Source: Pyrrhosoma nymphula (Eukaryota > Arthropoda > Insecta > Odonata > Coenagrionidae). From it: a DNA stretch of 64,000 bases. The notes under the pieces were generated by a model. It ran no database searches. It was not told the DNA's origin and saw only the letters and a program-made list of their open reading frames with translations. A program made the position numbers and the translations under genes. The stretch lies in contig OY754336.1 of assembly GCA_963573305.1 (NCBI GenBank), positions 16,528,699-16,592,698 on the forward strand, given 5' to 3'. How positions within the stretch are numbered: position 1 is the stretch's first letter; every line of letters begins with the position of its first letter. Of the stretch, positions 44,866 to 55,561 are shown one piece after another.

Positions 44866-45485
44866 GAGGACACAAACTGGAGCAAGTAGAGCAATTTAGT
44901 TACTTGGGAAGTACGCTATAAGAAAATGGGCGTAGTAGCAAAGAAATTAGGAGGAGAATAGCACTAGCGAAGGAAGCGTTCAATAATAGAAGGGAACTGA
45001 TGATGGGGACCTTAACTAAGGATGTAAAAAAGAGGCTAGTGAAGAGCTTGATATGGAGTGTGGCGTTATATGGGGCAGAAACGTGGACCTTGAGAAAGGA
45101 AGACGAAAATAGGCTGAAGGCTTTCGAGACGTGGGTGTGGAGGAGAATGGAGAAGGTGCGTTGGACAGAAAGGAAGACAAATGAGGAAGTGCTTGACATG
45201 GTGGGCGAGGAGAGGAAACTAATAGATGAGATTAGGAGAAGACAGGGTAGGTGGCTGGAAGGGGTAATGAGGGACGGTGGTTTGATGAAGGCCGTGATAG
45301 AGGGTAGGATGTTGGGTAAGCGGGGAAGGGGAAGGAAGAGAATCTGTCTTATGGACGGGATGAAGAAAGGTAGAACTCACGTGGAGATGAAGAAAGAAAT
45401 ACTAGAGGTAGATAGAGCAGTGCTTGTGGACTGTCTGACTTTCGTCATAACCTACCTGTAATCGGTAGATCACTCAGATGATGAT
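44866..45485 (+). pseudogene. LINE reverse-transcriptase C-terminal region, well preserved
   Basis: GGHKLEQVEQFSYLGSTL, a stop, then from 44940 an open frame with RRRIALAKEAFNNR, LIWSVALYGAETWTLRKEDE, WVWRRMEKVRWTERKTNEEV, a LIDEIRRRQGRWLEGVMRDG region and GKRGRGRKR, ending near 45460. It matches the 28.0-28.8 kb part of the large LINE but is better preserved, so it is the same family and a younger copy. The polymerase palm is absent. Confidence 0.8.
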
Positions 45486-45504
45486 TTGTATTCCAAGTAA
45501 TGTT

Positions 45505-45630
45505 GACACGAGACGAGACTTGGTTCCAGTCCCGTCTCTGCCTCGTTTTCCTAACTCGGGTCTCGTCTCGTTAACATCAGTCTCGTCTCGAGTCTTCGCA
45601 CGAGACTATCGAGTCTTGTCTCGTTAAAAA
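45505..45630. repeat. Cluster of GTCTCGTCTCG-type short repeats
   Basis: The pentamer-based motif (g)tctcg or its complement cgaga occurs many times: cgagacgagac near 45511, gtctcgtctcg near 45553-45564 and 45570-45585, cgagactatcgag near 45601, gtcttgtctcg near 45613. Both orientations are present, so hairpins can form. It directly follows the LINE tail. Origin unknown. It may be the subterminal repeat of a DNA transposon. Confidence 0.6.
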
Positions 45631-45639
45631 AAAATAAAT

Positions 45640-46175
45640 TAATAATTCTTTGATAGAAGAACATATTTTGTGCTGACAGCAGCGACTTGGGAACTAAACA
45701 ATTTGTATGACCAGATCTTTTTGATCAAATAAAATTATTAGAATGTTGCAATTGTTCTAGGAAAAATAATTAACATAGATATCTAATCAATATTAAATTA
45801 AAATGTGAACATTAAATAAAATGATATTGTAACATTACAATTAAATAATCAAGATGATGTAGCGACTTTATAATCATGTGTTTATTACTTTTAAAAATTA
45901 AAAAATAAGGTTTAAAATACGATTTCATGGTTTATTTGACCTTTTGATTTATAAGCATACACCAACAACAATTTTGAATTTTGGACTAAATTACATCCGT
46001 TTTTGAGTTCAGGTTTGGCAAGCATCCTGTTCAATCGTCATTTAATAATTATGAATGCTCTTCGTGAAAAGTATTTCTCCAGGTATTTATATCGGTGCTG
46101 AGAAAGTATTTTTCAATTATTTTCCAATTCAGGCAATTTTTTTCTTAATATCGACTTCAACAGATCAGTATCTTA
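45640..46175. other. AT-rich stretch, no feature seen
   Basis: No recognised gene or repeat. Confidence 0.4.
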
Positions 46176-46178
46176 CCA

Positions 46179-46413
46179 CTAAAGCCGCCTTTACACACAG
46201 GAGTTGACTCCTATCTGATCGATTTATATCGAGTCGACTGATGTTCGACTTCACTTGGAACCACAACTAGAATGGCGGCTACTCCGTCCAAGTATCGAAT
46301 TATGCCACTGTCGATGGCGAACTCCTACAGGAGTAGGTATGATACACGTCCAAGTTTCACCTTCCAAGTGGCCTCGTATGGGAGTAAACTCCTGTGTGTA
46401 ATCACCGCTTTAG
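46179..46413. mobile_element. TIR MITE of about 235 bp
   Basis: Imperfect terminal inverted repeats of about 35 bp: ctaaagccgcctttacacac followed by aggagttgactcc at the left, and the complement of ctaaagcggtgattacacac followed by aggagtttactcc at the right (46379-46413). Internal repeats of the same ggagt motif (46322-46337) add further pairing. Non-coding. No matching target duplication was seen, so the superfamily is uncertain. Confidence 0.7.
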
Positions 46414-46679
46414 AATCGAATCAGTCAAAAGTACTCAATTTCTCATTCCCATCCTAGGCTATAAATATTTCGTGAGAAAATAGGACACAATAACATTTCC
46501 GCGGTGTGACCAGATTGTTGAAATACAAAATTAACAGTCACCGTTGTTACTATGGAAGCTTTTCATTCAACATGTTGAAGTCAGCACAAATCGCAAAAAT
46601 ACAACAGCGCACTTCATCGCACACGACCAATGATTAGTGGAACGATGTGCGGGAGGCGGGAGACACGTTAAAAAGCAAC

Positions 46680-47620
46680 GTAGATAGTGGGCAACCCCTG
46701 CCGCACTCCCCGTCATATCGTGGCCCATCCCGATTCTCCATTGGCTACCCGAACCCGCGCCGTCTGGTTCATATACAAATTCCGACTCAGACGCCTGCCC
46801 CTCCAATGGACCCCTAATTACTTCAACACTCCCATTAATTTCGTCCATTCCACCCGATCAAACGGCTTCTCGAAATCTACGAAGCATGCAAAAACATCCT
46901 GCCCATACTCTAGGTTTCTTTCTACTGGCGTCCTCATCACCGCTATAGCGTCTCGCGTTCCCATCCCTCTCCTAAACCCGAACTGGTCGTCACCCAGGTA
47001 TTCATTTGCCTTCTTCTCTAGCCTTCTGATTATATTTCTCAGAACTACTTTGGCCGCGTGGGATATTAAGCTTATTGTCCTATAGTCTTTGCACGTTTTT
47101 GCCTTACTCTTCTTTGGTAGAAGAATTAGTACCGTCATCGCGAAGTCTTCCGGCCACACTCCATCCTCATAAATCCTACGAATAAATCCAAAAAGTTTTC
47201 CTCTTCCGTTCTTCCCAATACTCTGCAGGTATGTAATCTATTCCCACTGCCTTATTCCTTTTCATATCTCGTAGTTTTCTTTCGATTTCGCTATCTAGGA
47301 TACCTGGTCCGATGCCTTCTCTGTCGGTGTCATCTTTTCTTTCTTTATCTAACCTATTGGGCCTTATTTATTTCCAAACAGCTCTTCAACATAATTCCTT
47401 CCACCTCTCCTGGATATCTTTCGGTTCTACGATCACCTTTCCCGTCTGGTCTGTTATCCTTGTAATTCCCCTTCCTTATTACCACTCGTCAGTTCCTTTA
47501 CATTCCTATATAATGCATCTGATCTTCCCTCTTTTTGGTATTTCTCTGATAAGTCGATTTGTTCTCTCCACTACGCCTCTCTTGCTTGCTAGTTTTTTAT
47601 TATTTTTTATTTTATAGTTT
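46680..47620 (-). pseudogene. LINE reverse-transcriptase fingers and palm
   Basis: The minus strand encodes, in order, RGVVERTNRLIREI near 47580, DIQERWKEL near 47420, RNKAVGIDYIPAEY near 47260, then an open run with VLILLPKKSKAK, CKDYRTISLISHAAKVVLRN, DDQFGFRRGMGTRDAIAVMR and CFVDFEKPFDRVEW, and finally GVRQGLP near 46690. These are reverse-transcriptase motifs 0 to 4, up to but not including FADD. In FEKPFDRV the usual Ala is Pro. It stops abruptly at the RQG motif. Likely the same family as the LINE at 26740 (shared FDRVEWTKLM). Confidence 0.8.
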
Positions 47621-47805
47621 TTAGGTTTTTAATGCTTTTGCATCAATTTTTCATTCAAATATCGTCGTTAAATTTCTTTTTTGTTTATTTTTTGCGTTAA
47701 ATTATTGTTTAAATATAGTGTCAATTTGTTTGAATCCAGAAAATATTGTATTTTCATCCAAAATGCACATGTGGGGAAGTTTCAAGAGAATTGACTTGGT
47801 GGACC
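47590..47805 (+). repeat. Dispersed AT-rich repeat, second locus
   Basis: Reverse complement of the repeat at 2330-2690. Shared pieces include tgcatcaatttttcattcaa, a gaaaatattgtatttt/gaaaatattgtaact pair, and catccaaaatgcacatgtgg with gaagtttcaaga. The first bases overlap the end of the LINE fragment, so the boundary is approximate. Confidence 0.55.
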
Positions 47806-48027
47806 TAAAATCTGTCCACGTAGCTTTAATGACGTCGTCGAGTTAATTGTTTTTGGGAAGCACTGATCTGTTTTCTTTTTCCGCTGAAAAAGTAATAAAA
47901 TATGAGAAATTGCTATATAGAACTACTCTGCAGAACTTTACGAATAGTCAAAGTATTTCGAGAAATTTTAATACCTTCGGAATATTTTTATCTCAGCAAA
48001 ATAACTATAACCTGTTCGCGGACCAAA

Positions 48028-48627
48028 TTAACCCTCCGGCGGGCGCGCCCGCGGCAAATTGCCGCATATTTTATTTTCTGAGCTCTCCATTTGGTACCGT
48101 TTGTATTTAATGCCTGTGTCTCCAGGTATTTATTTCTCATGATAGCAGGGAGTATTTCCGATATCCGGATCAATTTATCCACCGGACGCTTCAGTAGCTG
48201 TGTGACATCGAAGAGAGTTTGACGTTTGACTAAAGATATGAAAGAAATTTTATGAAAATATAAGAACAAGGAACCGGTTCCTGAAGCATCTAAACCAGTA
48301 ATATGCCATGTTTGCAGGTTGCATAAAAATTGCAGGTCAAATATTTTGTGCCAGTGATGTAAAAATAATGTATGAAGGAGGCATTGTCGTCAAGAGACAA
48401 AATGTATGAGATGGGAAGATGAACAGGACCTAGATATGAACTAAGATAATTAACAATGAACAATCAGTGTCAAACAATAAAAGATGTAAGTGTAACAACT
48501 TAATCAGCCTTTTTTATTAGTAAATTATCTTGCCCTTAAATATAATAATGAAAATTATATTTGCGGTATAATTGCCGCGGCGCGCCCACTCGTGGGAGTG
48601 AATTTGGCGCGCCCACCGGAGTGTTAA
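48028..48627 (+). mobile_element. piggyBac derivative with GC-rich ends
   Basis: TTAA at 48028-48031 and TTAA at 48624-48627 flank inverted ends CCCTCCGGCGGGCGCGCC and GGCGCGCCCACCGGAGTG. TTAA targets with CCCT-type ends are characteristic of piggyBac. Subterminal GC-rich palindromes (cgcggcaaattgccgc at 48050-48065 and gaattgccgcgg-like sequence at 48568-48580) add structure. The 592-bp element keeps part of the transposase C-terminus (48271-48396), so it arose by internal deletion of a coding copy. Confidence 0.85.
48271..48396 (+). pseudogene. piggyBac transposase C-terminal Cys-rich domain, remnant
   Basis: Plus-strand translation reads EPVPEASKPVICHVCRLHKN then CRSNILCQ, a stop, CKNNV, a stop, and RRHC. 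The spacing C-x2-C ... C-x6-C-x-(stop)-C ... C fits the cross-brace zinc finger at the C-terminus of piggyBac transposases, which binds the element's ends. Two in-frame stops probably replace Trp and Cys codons. Confidence 0.6.
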
Positions 48628-48889
48628 GAATGCCATTCGCTGGAGTGCGGTCCAAAGTGCAATACAGAGTCACAATAGCAGCCACTATACAATTGAGGAA
48701 TACCACAATAATACTGTACGGAAGAATTTTCTTTTAAGTATTTGAAAATGCCGGAAAATATTTCGCTCTTGAATTAACTGTGTTTTCGTATACAAAAATC
48801 TCCCGTCTTAGTTACGTGCCTCTACACATTACGGAAATGCAGTGCTGAACTAGACCATAAAGTTGTTAATACCAACTGATTGATAAGTT

Positions 48890-49240
48890 CTTGGGAAGTT
48901 CTCACATTACATTATTCTTGGTTATCCCATTTCTGGGTTATATTTCCACTTCCCTCGCCCGCCCTCAGCTCTCCCCTAAGGTGGTCCTGCTCTCTGACTC
49001 TCCTTTAGTCGCCCAAAATTCCTCTCCTCTTCCTTCCTCCTCCTCCCACCTCCTCTTCCTACCTACTCTGCGCTTGCCAAGGAATCTTCCCTCTATCATC
49101 CTCTTCAACATGCCTTTATTTTTCATCACGCTCTCCGTCCAACTTTTCAATCTCATCCTAATGTCGTCTTCCCATGATTCCGACCCAATATTGATTCGCC
49201 AGCTTCTCTCCATACAGTCGCTATGGGACGTTGAGTTAGC
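48890..49240 (-). pseudogene. LINE C-terminal tail
   Basis: Minus strand: ESWEDDIRMRLKSWTESVMK, then KGMLKRMIEGRFLGKRRVGR and KRRWEEEEGRGEE, an 82-codon open frame from 49213. It matches the WLEGVMR-IEGRMLGKRGRGRKR region of the LINE tails at 28.6 and 45.2 kb. The rest of the element is absent. Confidence 0.65.
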
Positions 49241-49633
49241 AACCTTCGGGGCTACACGGCGATATGTATTTGTAGCAATGGACTCAACAATTACGGATCA
49301 AACTCTGATCGTAATCACCGGAAAACCTCTGGATACACAAAGAAAATCTAGCTACATATCTGACCAGCTGTCTTCCCCCTTTATGTGTAGCGAGATGTGA
49401 ACAACTTTCCGCAAAGATTACCGAATGCTGGGTGATAGAAAAAGCTAAAGTTTGGTCTCCGTTTCGGAGTTTTCCAATCCTGGTTTCTTATTTTTATCGC
49501 GCAGAGCACGTCATTCTTTCAAAATTTGATTCCTTCGGACACCATAACTAGTAAAAGAACAATCAATACTCTACGCGAACACAGTAAAAAATATCTCACA
49601 TAACATGAGTAGCTCTAATGGCACATGATTTCT

Positions 49634-50172
49634 CTAAGGAGTTTCGGTGGTTTCACTCAACTTAAGAGAGTTCGACGAAACTTGCTGGAAGCATTAGTTA
49701 TGTTTTCCTAAAGCTACCTGATTTTTTAAAAGAAATATTTACCGCAGATTACTTAAGATATTTGATCGAGAAGTGGATAAAAAATTACATGGGTTCTTAT
49801 GGGAACACAAGGTACGAGTAGTTTAATTCATCAAAAAGAACCTTTTTCTAGTAAAGAATAAGAAACACAAAAATAATAAAAATAAAGTGTATCAAATGAT
49901 TTTTCATACATTATTCAATTGATGATTTAAATTATTTTTGTTTTTCTTATTGTTAACTAGAAAACGTTCTTTTCGATGAATAAAGCTAGTCGCACCTCGC
50001 GTTCCCATAAGAACCCATGTAATTTCATGCCCACTTCCACATCAAATATCCTACGAAATCTGCTGTAAATAATTTTGAACAAATTCAGGTAGCTTTAAGA
50101 AAACAAAATTAATGCTTCCAGTAAGTTTCGTTGAATTCCCTTAAGTTGAGTGAAATCAACGAACGTCCTTAA
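49634..50172. mobile_element. Large foldback element, arms over 200 bp
   Basis: The left arm (49638 to about 49865) and right arm (about 49970 to 50168) are inverted repeats. The outer ends read ggagtttcggtggtttcact and the complement of agtgaaatcaacgaacgtcc. Inner parts carry acatgggttcttatgggaac and its complement gttcccataagaacccatgt. The element is bounded by CTAA at 49634 and TTAA at 50169, suggesting a piggyBac-like TTAA target. The AT-rich centre is about 100 bp. Non-coding. Confidence 0.75.
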
Positions 50173-50179
50173 ATTCTTG

Positions 50180-52430
50180 CTTAATTAGACCAAAAGGAAA
50201 ACTAGAATATAAATAATTCTACATGCCCAACAATATGTATGTACATGTATATACTATACGTAGCGGCATCCTTCCAAGTGTCGGTATATTTGGAATACTC
50301 GTTCCTAAAAATCGCCTACGCGATTTGCTCATCCTTTGATTATTTTCTCGGAAGACCTGTCAAGACCATAGTATTCGGGGAATATCAGCTTTTCTTATGA
50401 AAGAGTTGCACTAAGGTATTCCCAATGCCTTGCTGTTAGGAGTGCACTTATGAAATAACACATTTTTTCAACCAAGATTGATAACTGTGTTCTGCTATCC
50501 TCTCCAGACGAAATTTATCTGGTCGAATTAGGCTGTGAAATAAGAAGTCTTAAAAGAAGGTGCAAAGGCTAGCATATGTGAAGTCATAGCTTTTTCTGAC
50601 GCCGAAGTTCCCCGCGAATTCCCTTTTCATTTAAACCTCTCAACGTAATTTCGAAAAATTAACTACAGAAAACGACTTCTTTAAGAAAAAATCAAGCATA
50701 TATTATCAATAATTCCATATTCTCAAGATTGATTATTTTATGTAATATTCTTAGCTCAAAAATAGGCCACTAAACTAAAGCTATTGGTTATCAAAAGTAG
50801 GAGTCGACTAAGAAGCATATATTGTCTTAAAAAGCATACTTAAATATGCGATCAGGTTCACGATGAAGCACGGAGCGTGACAGAGTCATGGGACGTATAA
50901 AAAACCAGCCCGAAGGACGTCATTCAAAGGAGAAGTCGATTAATAGAAACATTTTTAATATTAATCACCAATAATTTCGAGGCACTTAGTTCGCGACTCT
51001 AGTTGAAAATAATACACATAAATATCTATAATAGTCCTTGATTGAAGTCATAATGTTTAATTATTATTAATTTAGAATGCCAATGTTAAGACAATCTGAA
51101 ATTTATCGGAAGTGATGTACATACATTGTATTCGTAAAAACTGTATAGGGTACATCGCGCTATTACACATTCACATTGGATTAGTATCGGGTACAATTCG
51201 GATCGGAATGAATCACAAACCTTACTATTGAGGATATTTCTCATTTTTTAGATGTTTATCAGAATGCTAACGTTTTGGTAACACGTATCATTGCCTTTGT
51301 TTTGAATGACTCATTGAGTTCAACTACGTAATGCGAAATAACTCATTTATATGCGACATCCGAGCATGCAGTAATACCCTTACTCTAACCTCAACTTAGG
51401 GACGAGAATAATTTTTGTAAGGTCCCCATTCGAATTTGTTGTGGCAACGCTGCACTTAGCGTAGGACTGTGGGGATTGATCGTGGGAAGTGAAGGTGGCT
51501 GGTCGGGTAATCGTTAGTCATTGAGAAATTTAGTTACTTAAATTGTAATGCTCGTTTAAAATGTAAATAATAGGTCGTAGTTATACTATATTCTGTAGGA
51601 ATGACTTATGTCTTAGGTATGTACATACTGAAATATTGTACTTTAAATTTATACATTGCCATAAAAATTATCTTAAATGCAGACTTGACATTCTAGCGAA
51701 ATGAATTTTCCGAAAACAGTTCACACCCGTGGAATTCAAAATAAGTATTTTAATGAAGATGTATTGTCACTCGAATGCGAACTAGTATTAAAATATGTTT
51801 CTATAAATTATATAATCTTTCGTTTTTAATCCGGCAACAGCGTCCATTCTGCAACACACTGTAGGCAGTTGTTTCTTTGTTACAGTACTCGTGCCACAGT
51901 TCGTGTGCCATGTTGCCAACTTTACACCACATAGCCGTGCGCGACATTTGAAATTCTCGCATACTTATTTTTTAATCGTATTTACGAAAAATTTCAGTCG
52001 ATAGTATTTAATGATTTTTTCAGAATAGATTTTAATTTATTAGAGCTACATTATATCAGTTTTTGGTTAAAATCTGTTCTGTAGGAATGGAGAAAGTGCG
52101 TAATTTATCCTATTGGAGTGGAGAGCGCCATAAGGCTCCATGTTAAAAGAATCTAAAATATCGCAAAAAGTATGTCTATGATCCCCCGTTTTTTCTTCGA
52201 TATTCCATAAAATATCCAAAAAGGAACATATTTGGAATTTTTAAGAAAATCTGTTCAAAATTTGGTTTTTTAGACCAGCCACCTTAAGTCAGTTAACCTG
52301 CCGACGGTGACGAAAACATTTATACTGGATCCCCGTGTAATAGGCAACGGTCCCTCATCGTCAGCATATTACGCGTTACAGCCCAGACGCTTTAAAAATA
52401 AAACAGGGAAGATATGCTGCTCCGTAATAC
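50180..52430. other. AT-rich stretch, no feature seen
   Basis: About 2.2 kb with no recognised gene, remnant or repeat ends. Confidence 0.4.
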
Positions 52431-52439
52431 ATAAACTAA

Positions 52440-53135
52440 AAACATGCGCCCGAAATCTCTCTGGGACGGCCGCTGGAAGAAGGTGGTAAGATTTCCTCGG
52501 GCGTCGCATAGGTGGCAGCGCGGGCGCATTAATACCGGATATAAACAAACCGTTGCTGCAAGGCGGTGTGGAGGGGGTGGGGGAGAGAGGGAGGGGGGTG
52601 GGGGAGAGGGAGGGAGAATGAGGAAGAGAGGGTAGGAAGGGAGTTGAGTCGGGCGCTCACGCTGCCGGGCGGCTCGCTGTGCGGGGTCGTTGACCGGCTC
52701 GCTATGCAGCTAGCGGGAAGAGGCGGGCGTGGAGAGCGAAAGAAATAGGAGGGAAATGAGTAAAAAAAGAAGCATGAGCTTCGATTCCATGGGCGGGGGA
52801 GTTGGGGGGGTTGTATACGGCGCGGCGGCTGGCAGGGCGGAGCTTGGGTCGGTATCAAGCGTGTGTGACGACGTCGTAGTTGAGCTCTTTAAACGATAGA
52901 TGCCGCCAGAGGTCCGCTCCTTCTCCTCCTCTTTCCATAGTTCCGCCTGCCCGGAGAGCAGGAACGCCGACTCTCTCCAGTTTTGCCGATAATTCCGTTT
53001 GTCTCATATCCTCCTCGCAGGCTCTCATGTAATCAGTTCCTCCGCCTCTTGCGCACACCTCTTCCCCAGCGCTGTTTACATTCTCTGGGAGTTCTGTCGG
53101 AAGTCACCTGTACGCAAATGAGTGACGTCAGTGCG
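52440..53135. promoter_or_regulatory. CpG-rich block with G-rich tract and CRE-like site
   Basis: Dense CG dinucleotides over about 700 bp. A G-rich plus-strand tract at 52567-52620 has many runs of three or more Gs. A perfect TGACGTCA lies at 53123-53130. A second such site occurs in the block at 9000-9440. Open frames on both strands look compositional. It resembles a housekeeping-type promoter. The gene it would serve is not visible. Confidence 0.35.
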
Positions 53136-53139
53136 ACGC

Positions 53140-54270
53140 GGTAATTCTTCGTGGTAATTATTACATGGGTCTCCAGGTGTTAATTGTCGGTGTCGATGTA
53201 CTACGAAATGCGTTGCTTAAGTATTCATTTGGAGTTGTACGAGTTTTTTTAAAAAACGTATTGAGCATATTTATTGAAATTATTTGTCACCTTTTTTTTA
53301 TGGGAACAATTTTTGCAATAAATCTGCCGAGTCAAAACGTTAAAATACAGTTTCTCTTCGGAACATAGTATTACATAATAAGGGATCGAGTTTAATTTTT
53401 ATATCTCATTTGATTTTATTTATTTCTTCAATTTCGTCTTCAGCGTTAAGAGCGACGTTTGGGGAGCTTGTATTTCATTTTCATGATTCTTTTATAGATG
53501 CATTCGTTCCTTACTCTGGAGGGGGGACTTAGGTTTCTCGGAACGTGAGTCATCAATTCTTTTAGTAATTTCGTAGTTCTTTTTTATCATTGCGTACTAT
53601 GCAGTCGAGAGTCGCATAACGTGATCCACTAGTCTCATATCTTCGTCTCATCTTTCGAATTATTATTTTTTCCTCTCGTTTTTATTTTTCACTTGCAGAA
53701 GTACCCGTGCCCGTCAACGCGAGAAATAATATTAAGTAATATTATGCTAGTTTTATTCAGACAGAAGAGAATCTGACTTCTTAATTCTCATCTTAGTTTT
53801 TTTTACTGTGGGAATTGCCCGTTTTGTCCCTTAATGATGCATAGTATTAACTGTTTTACTGAAATTGTTTATTTTTAAAACAGTGAAACTGAAAAAAGTG
53901 CACCAGTTTCGCGAGGAGGGTATGGGGAAGATCCCCGTAAACTTCGAACATACTTTCCCTTAAGTGAGTTTTAGGATTAATAGGTGCAGTACGTAGGCCT
54001 CTAGCAATGTGCAAAATTCTACGCAATAAGCGATATACTACGCATACAGATGGGCCCTCATTATAAGAACCAAGTGACGTACTAAATGCCGATACTATGT
54101 AAAAGCCTTTAAGTGCACATGGAGAGGTTGGGGTAAAAAATACCCCAATTGAAATCTCACTGAAATTTGCTAATATTTATCATTTAATTTAACGTAAGCC
54201 ATTAAAAGCCCGGGTGTAATTTCCCATTCATAGCCATTGCTCAGGTTGCCAAGGAAATAAGCTATTTCAG
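53140..54270. other. AT-rich stretch, no feature seen
   Basis: No recognised gene or repeat. Confidence 0.4.
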
Positions 54271-54271
54271 T

Positions 54272-54390
54272 AAATATCTTTTGGTTTTATGCGGTATAAT
54301 TACTTTTTTGAGAAACAGTTTCGCCGCAGAAAACCAAAAGATATTTATTCAAATTAAAATGGACTGCGAAGATCTACGAAGAAATTTGCT
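54272..54390. mobile_element. Short inverted repeat, relative of the 43.3-kb element
   Basis: Arms 54272-54294 and 54324-54346 are 23-bp inverted repeats with one mismatch, built around ttttggttttctgcgg. The minus strand contains GGCGAAACTGTTTCT, like the GGTGAAACTGTTGCT of the 43.3-kb element. The plus strand ends with gactgcgaagatctacgaag (54364-54383), matching 43651-43672. It is therefore a degraded terminus of the same Penelope-like family. No CTGANGA box remains. Confidence 0.5.
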
Positions 54391-55134
54391 ATTGTTAAAA
54401 TTGGAGAAAAAAATTACATTTGTAATTAAAACGTCATTTAAAGCATAAACGAAGCGAATAACAAAATTGACTACAAAAATTAAATACTTCATTCCTTCAA
54501 CCACCCAGTAGTGAATATTTATAACCCTATTACTCCATTACTAGTAATATAAAAAAGCAAAAAAGAGACCTCTACACTTTTCCAATGTTTTTCTTATGGG
54601 ATCAAAATCTAGGAGCCCTATTAGGGGCCCTTATGGCCCTGAGGACTTTTTAATAACATATAAAAAACACTTTTTAAGAACTGGTATTATTTCTAAATGC
54701 ACTAAAGAGTAAAAAATAAATATGCGCTAAAAAGTAGAAAATAAATTTTAGATTGAAATTTTCAAAGTTAAGAGACCTTCTTTTCTACATTTATAAATAT
54801 ATTAAAGTTGAAAGTGAAAATGAATATTTGTTTACTTAATCTTTGCAATTCGTCGATGATTATGAGGCAAGAACGTATAATCGTACGTCTAATCGATCAT
54901 CTAGTTGATCATCATGATTATAAGACCAGGGTGCTCAAATTCAACTAAGTAAATTACTTTGTACATTGGTCTTATAATCATGATGATCAACTATATGATC
55001 AATTAGACGTACGATTATACGGTCTTGCCTCATAATCATCGACGAATTGCACAGATGAAGAAACAAATATTCATTTTCACTTTCGTGTTTCCTATCCTCT
55101 TTCTTCCACCCTCTGTTTGAACGAATCTGTGCAA

Positions 55135-55281
55135 TTATATATATATATATATATACACACTAAGCAGTGGACACCAGTGTCGTCATGGATCATCTGCCAG
55201 TGAGTGACCACTGATTTACTTTCCTATCCTTCCCCAACCTCAACGCCTTGTTGCTAGCTTATACTTTTATATTTATTTCCT

Positions 55282-55356
<75 letters not shown>

Positions 55357-55360
55357 GGAA
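55135..55360. repeat. TA and CA microsatellites
   Basis: (TA)n at about 55136-55154 and a longer (TA)n at about 55288-55340, running directly into (CA)n at 55341-55356. A further (TA)n-(TG)n-(TA)n array lies at about 55530-55573. These explain the YIYIYI-type open frames here. Confidence 0.95.
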
Positions 55361-55361
55361 A

Positions 55362-55453
55362 GTTTCGCCAATAGGCCACAACAATAAAAAATATACTGGA
55401 CAGGGGGTGTAGTGTCCAGTGTATTTTTTATTGTTGTGGCCTATTGGCGAAAC
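55362..55453. repeat. 40-bp-arm palindrome
   Basis: gtttcgccaataggccacaa at 55362-55381 continues to 55401. Its reverse complement fills 55414-55453 with one mismatch and a 12-nt spacer agggggtgtagt. Directly after it, the piece ccccctgtcc with (a/c)gtgtattttt is repeated in tandem (about 55471-55520). It lies inside the insertion in the foldback element. Confidence 0.9.
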
Positions 55454-55528
55454 ATTCCATGTATTTTTTACCCCCTGTCCCGTGTATTTTTGTCGCACCC
55501 CCTGTCCAGTGTATTTTTTATTTTTTAT

Positions 55529-55561
<33 letters not shown>

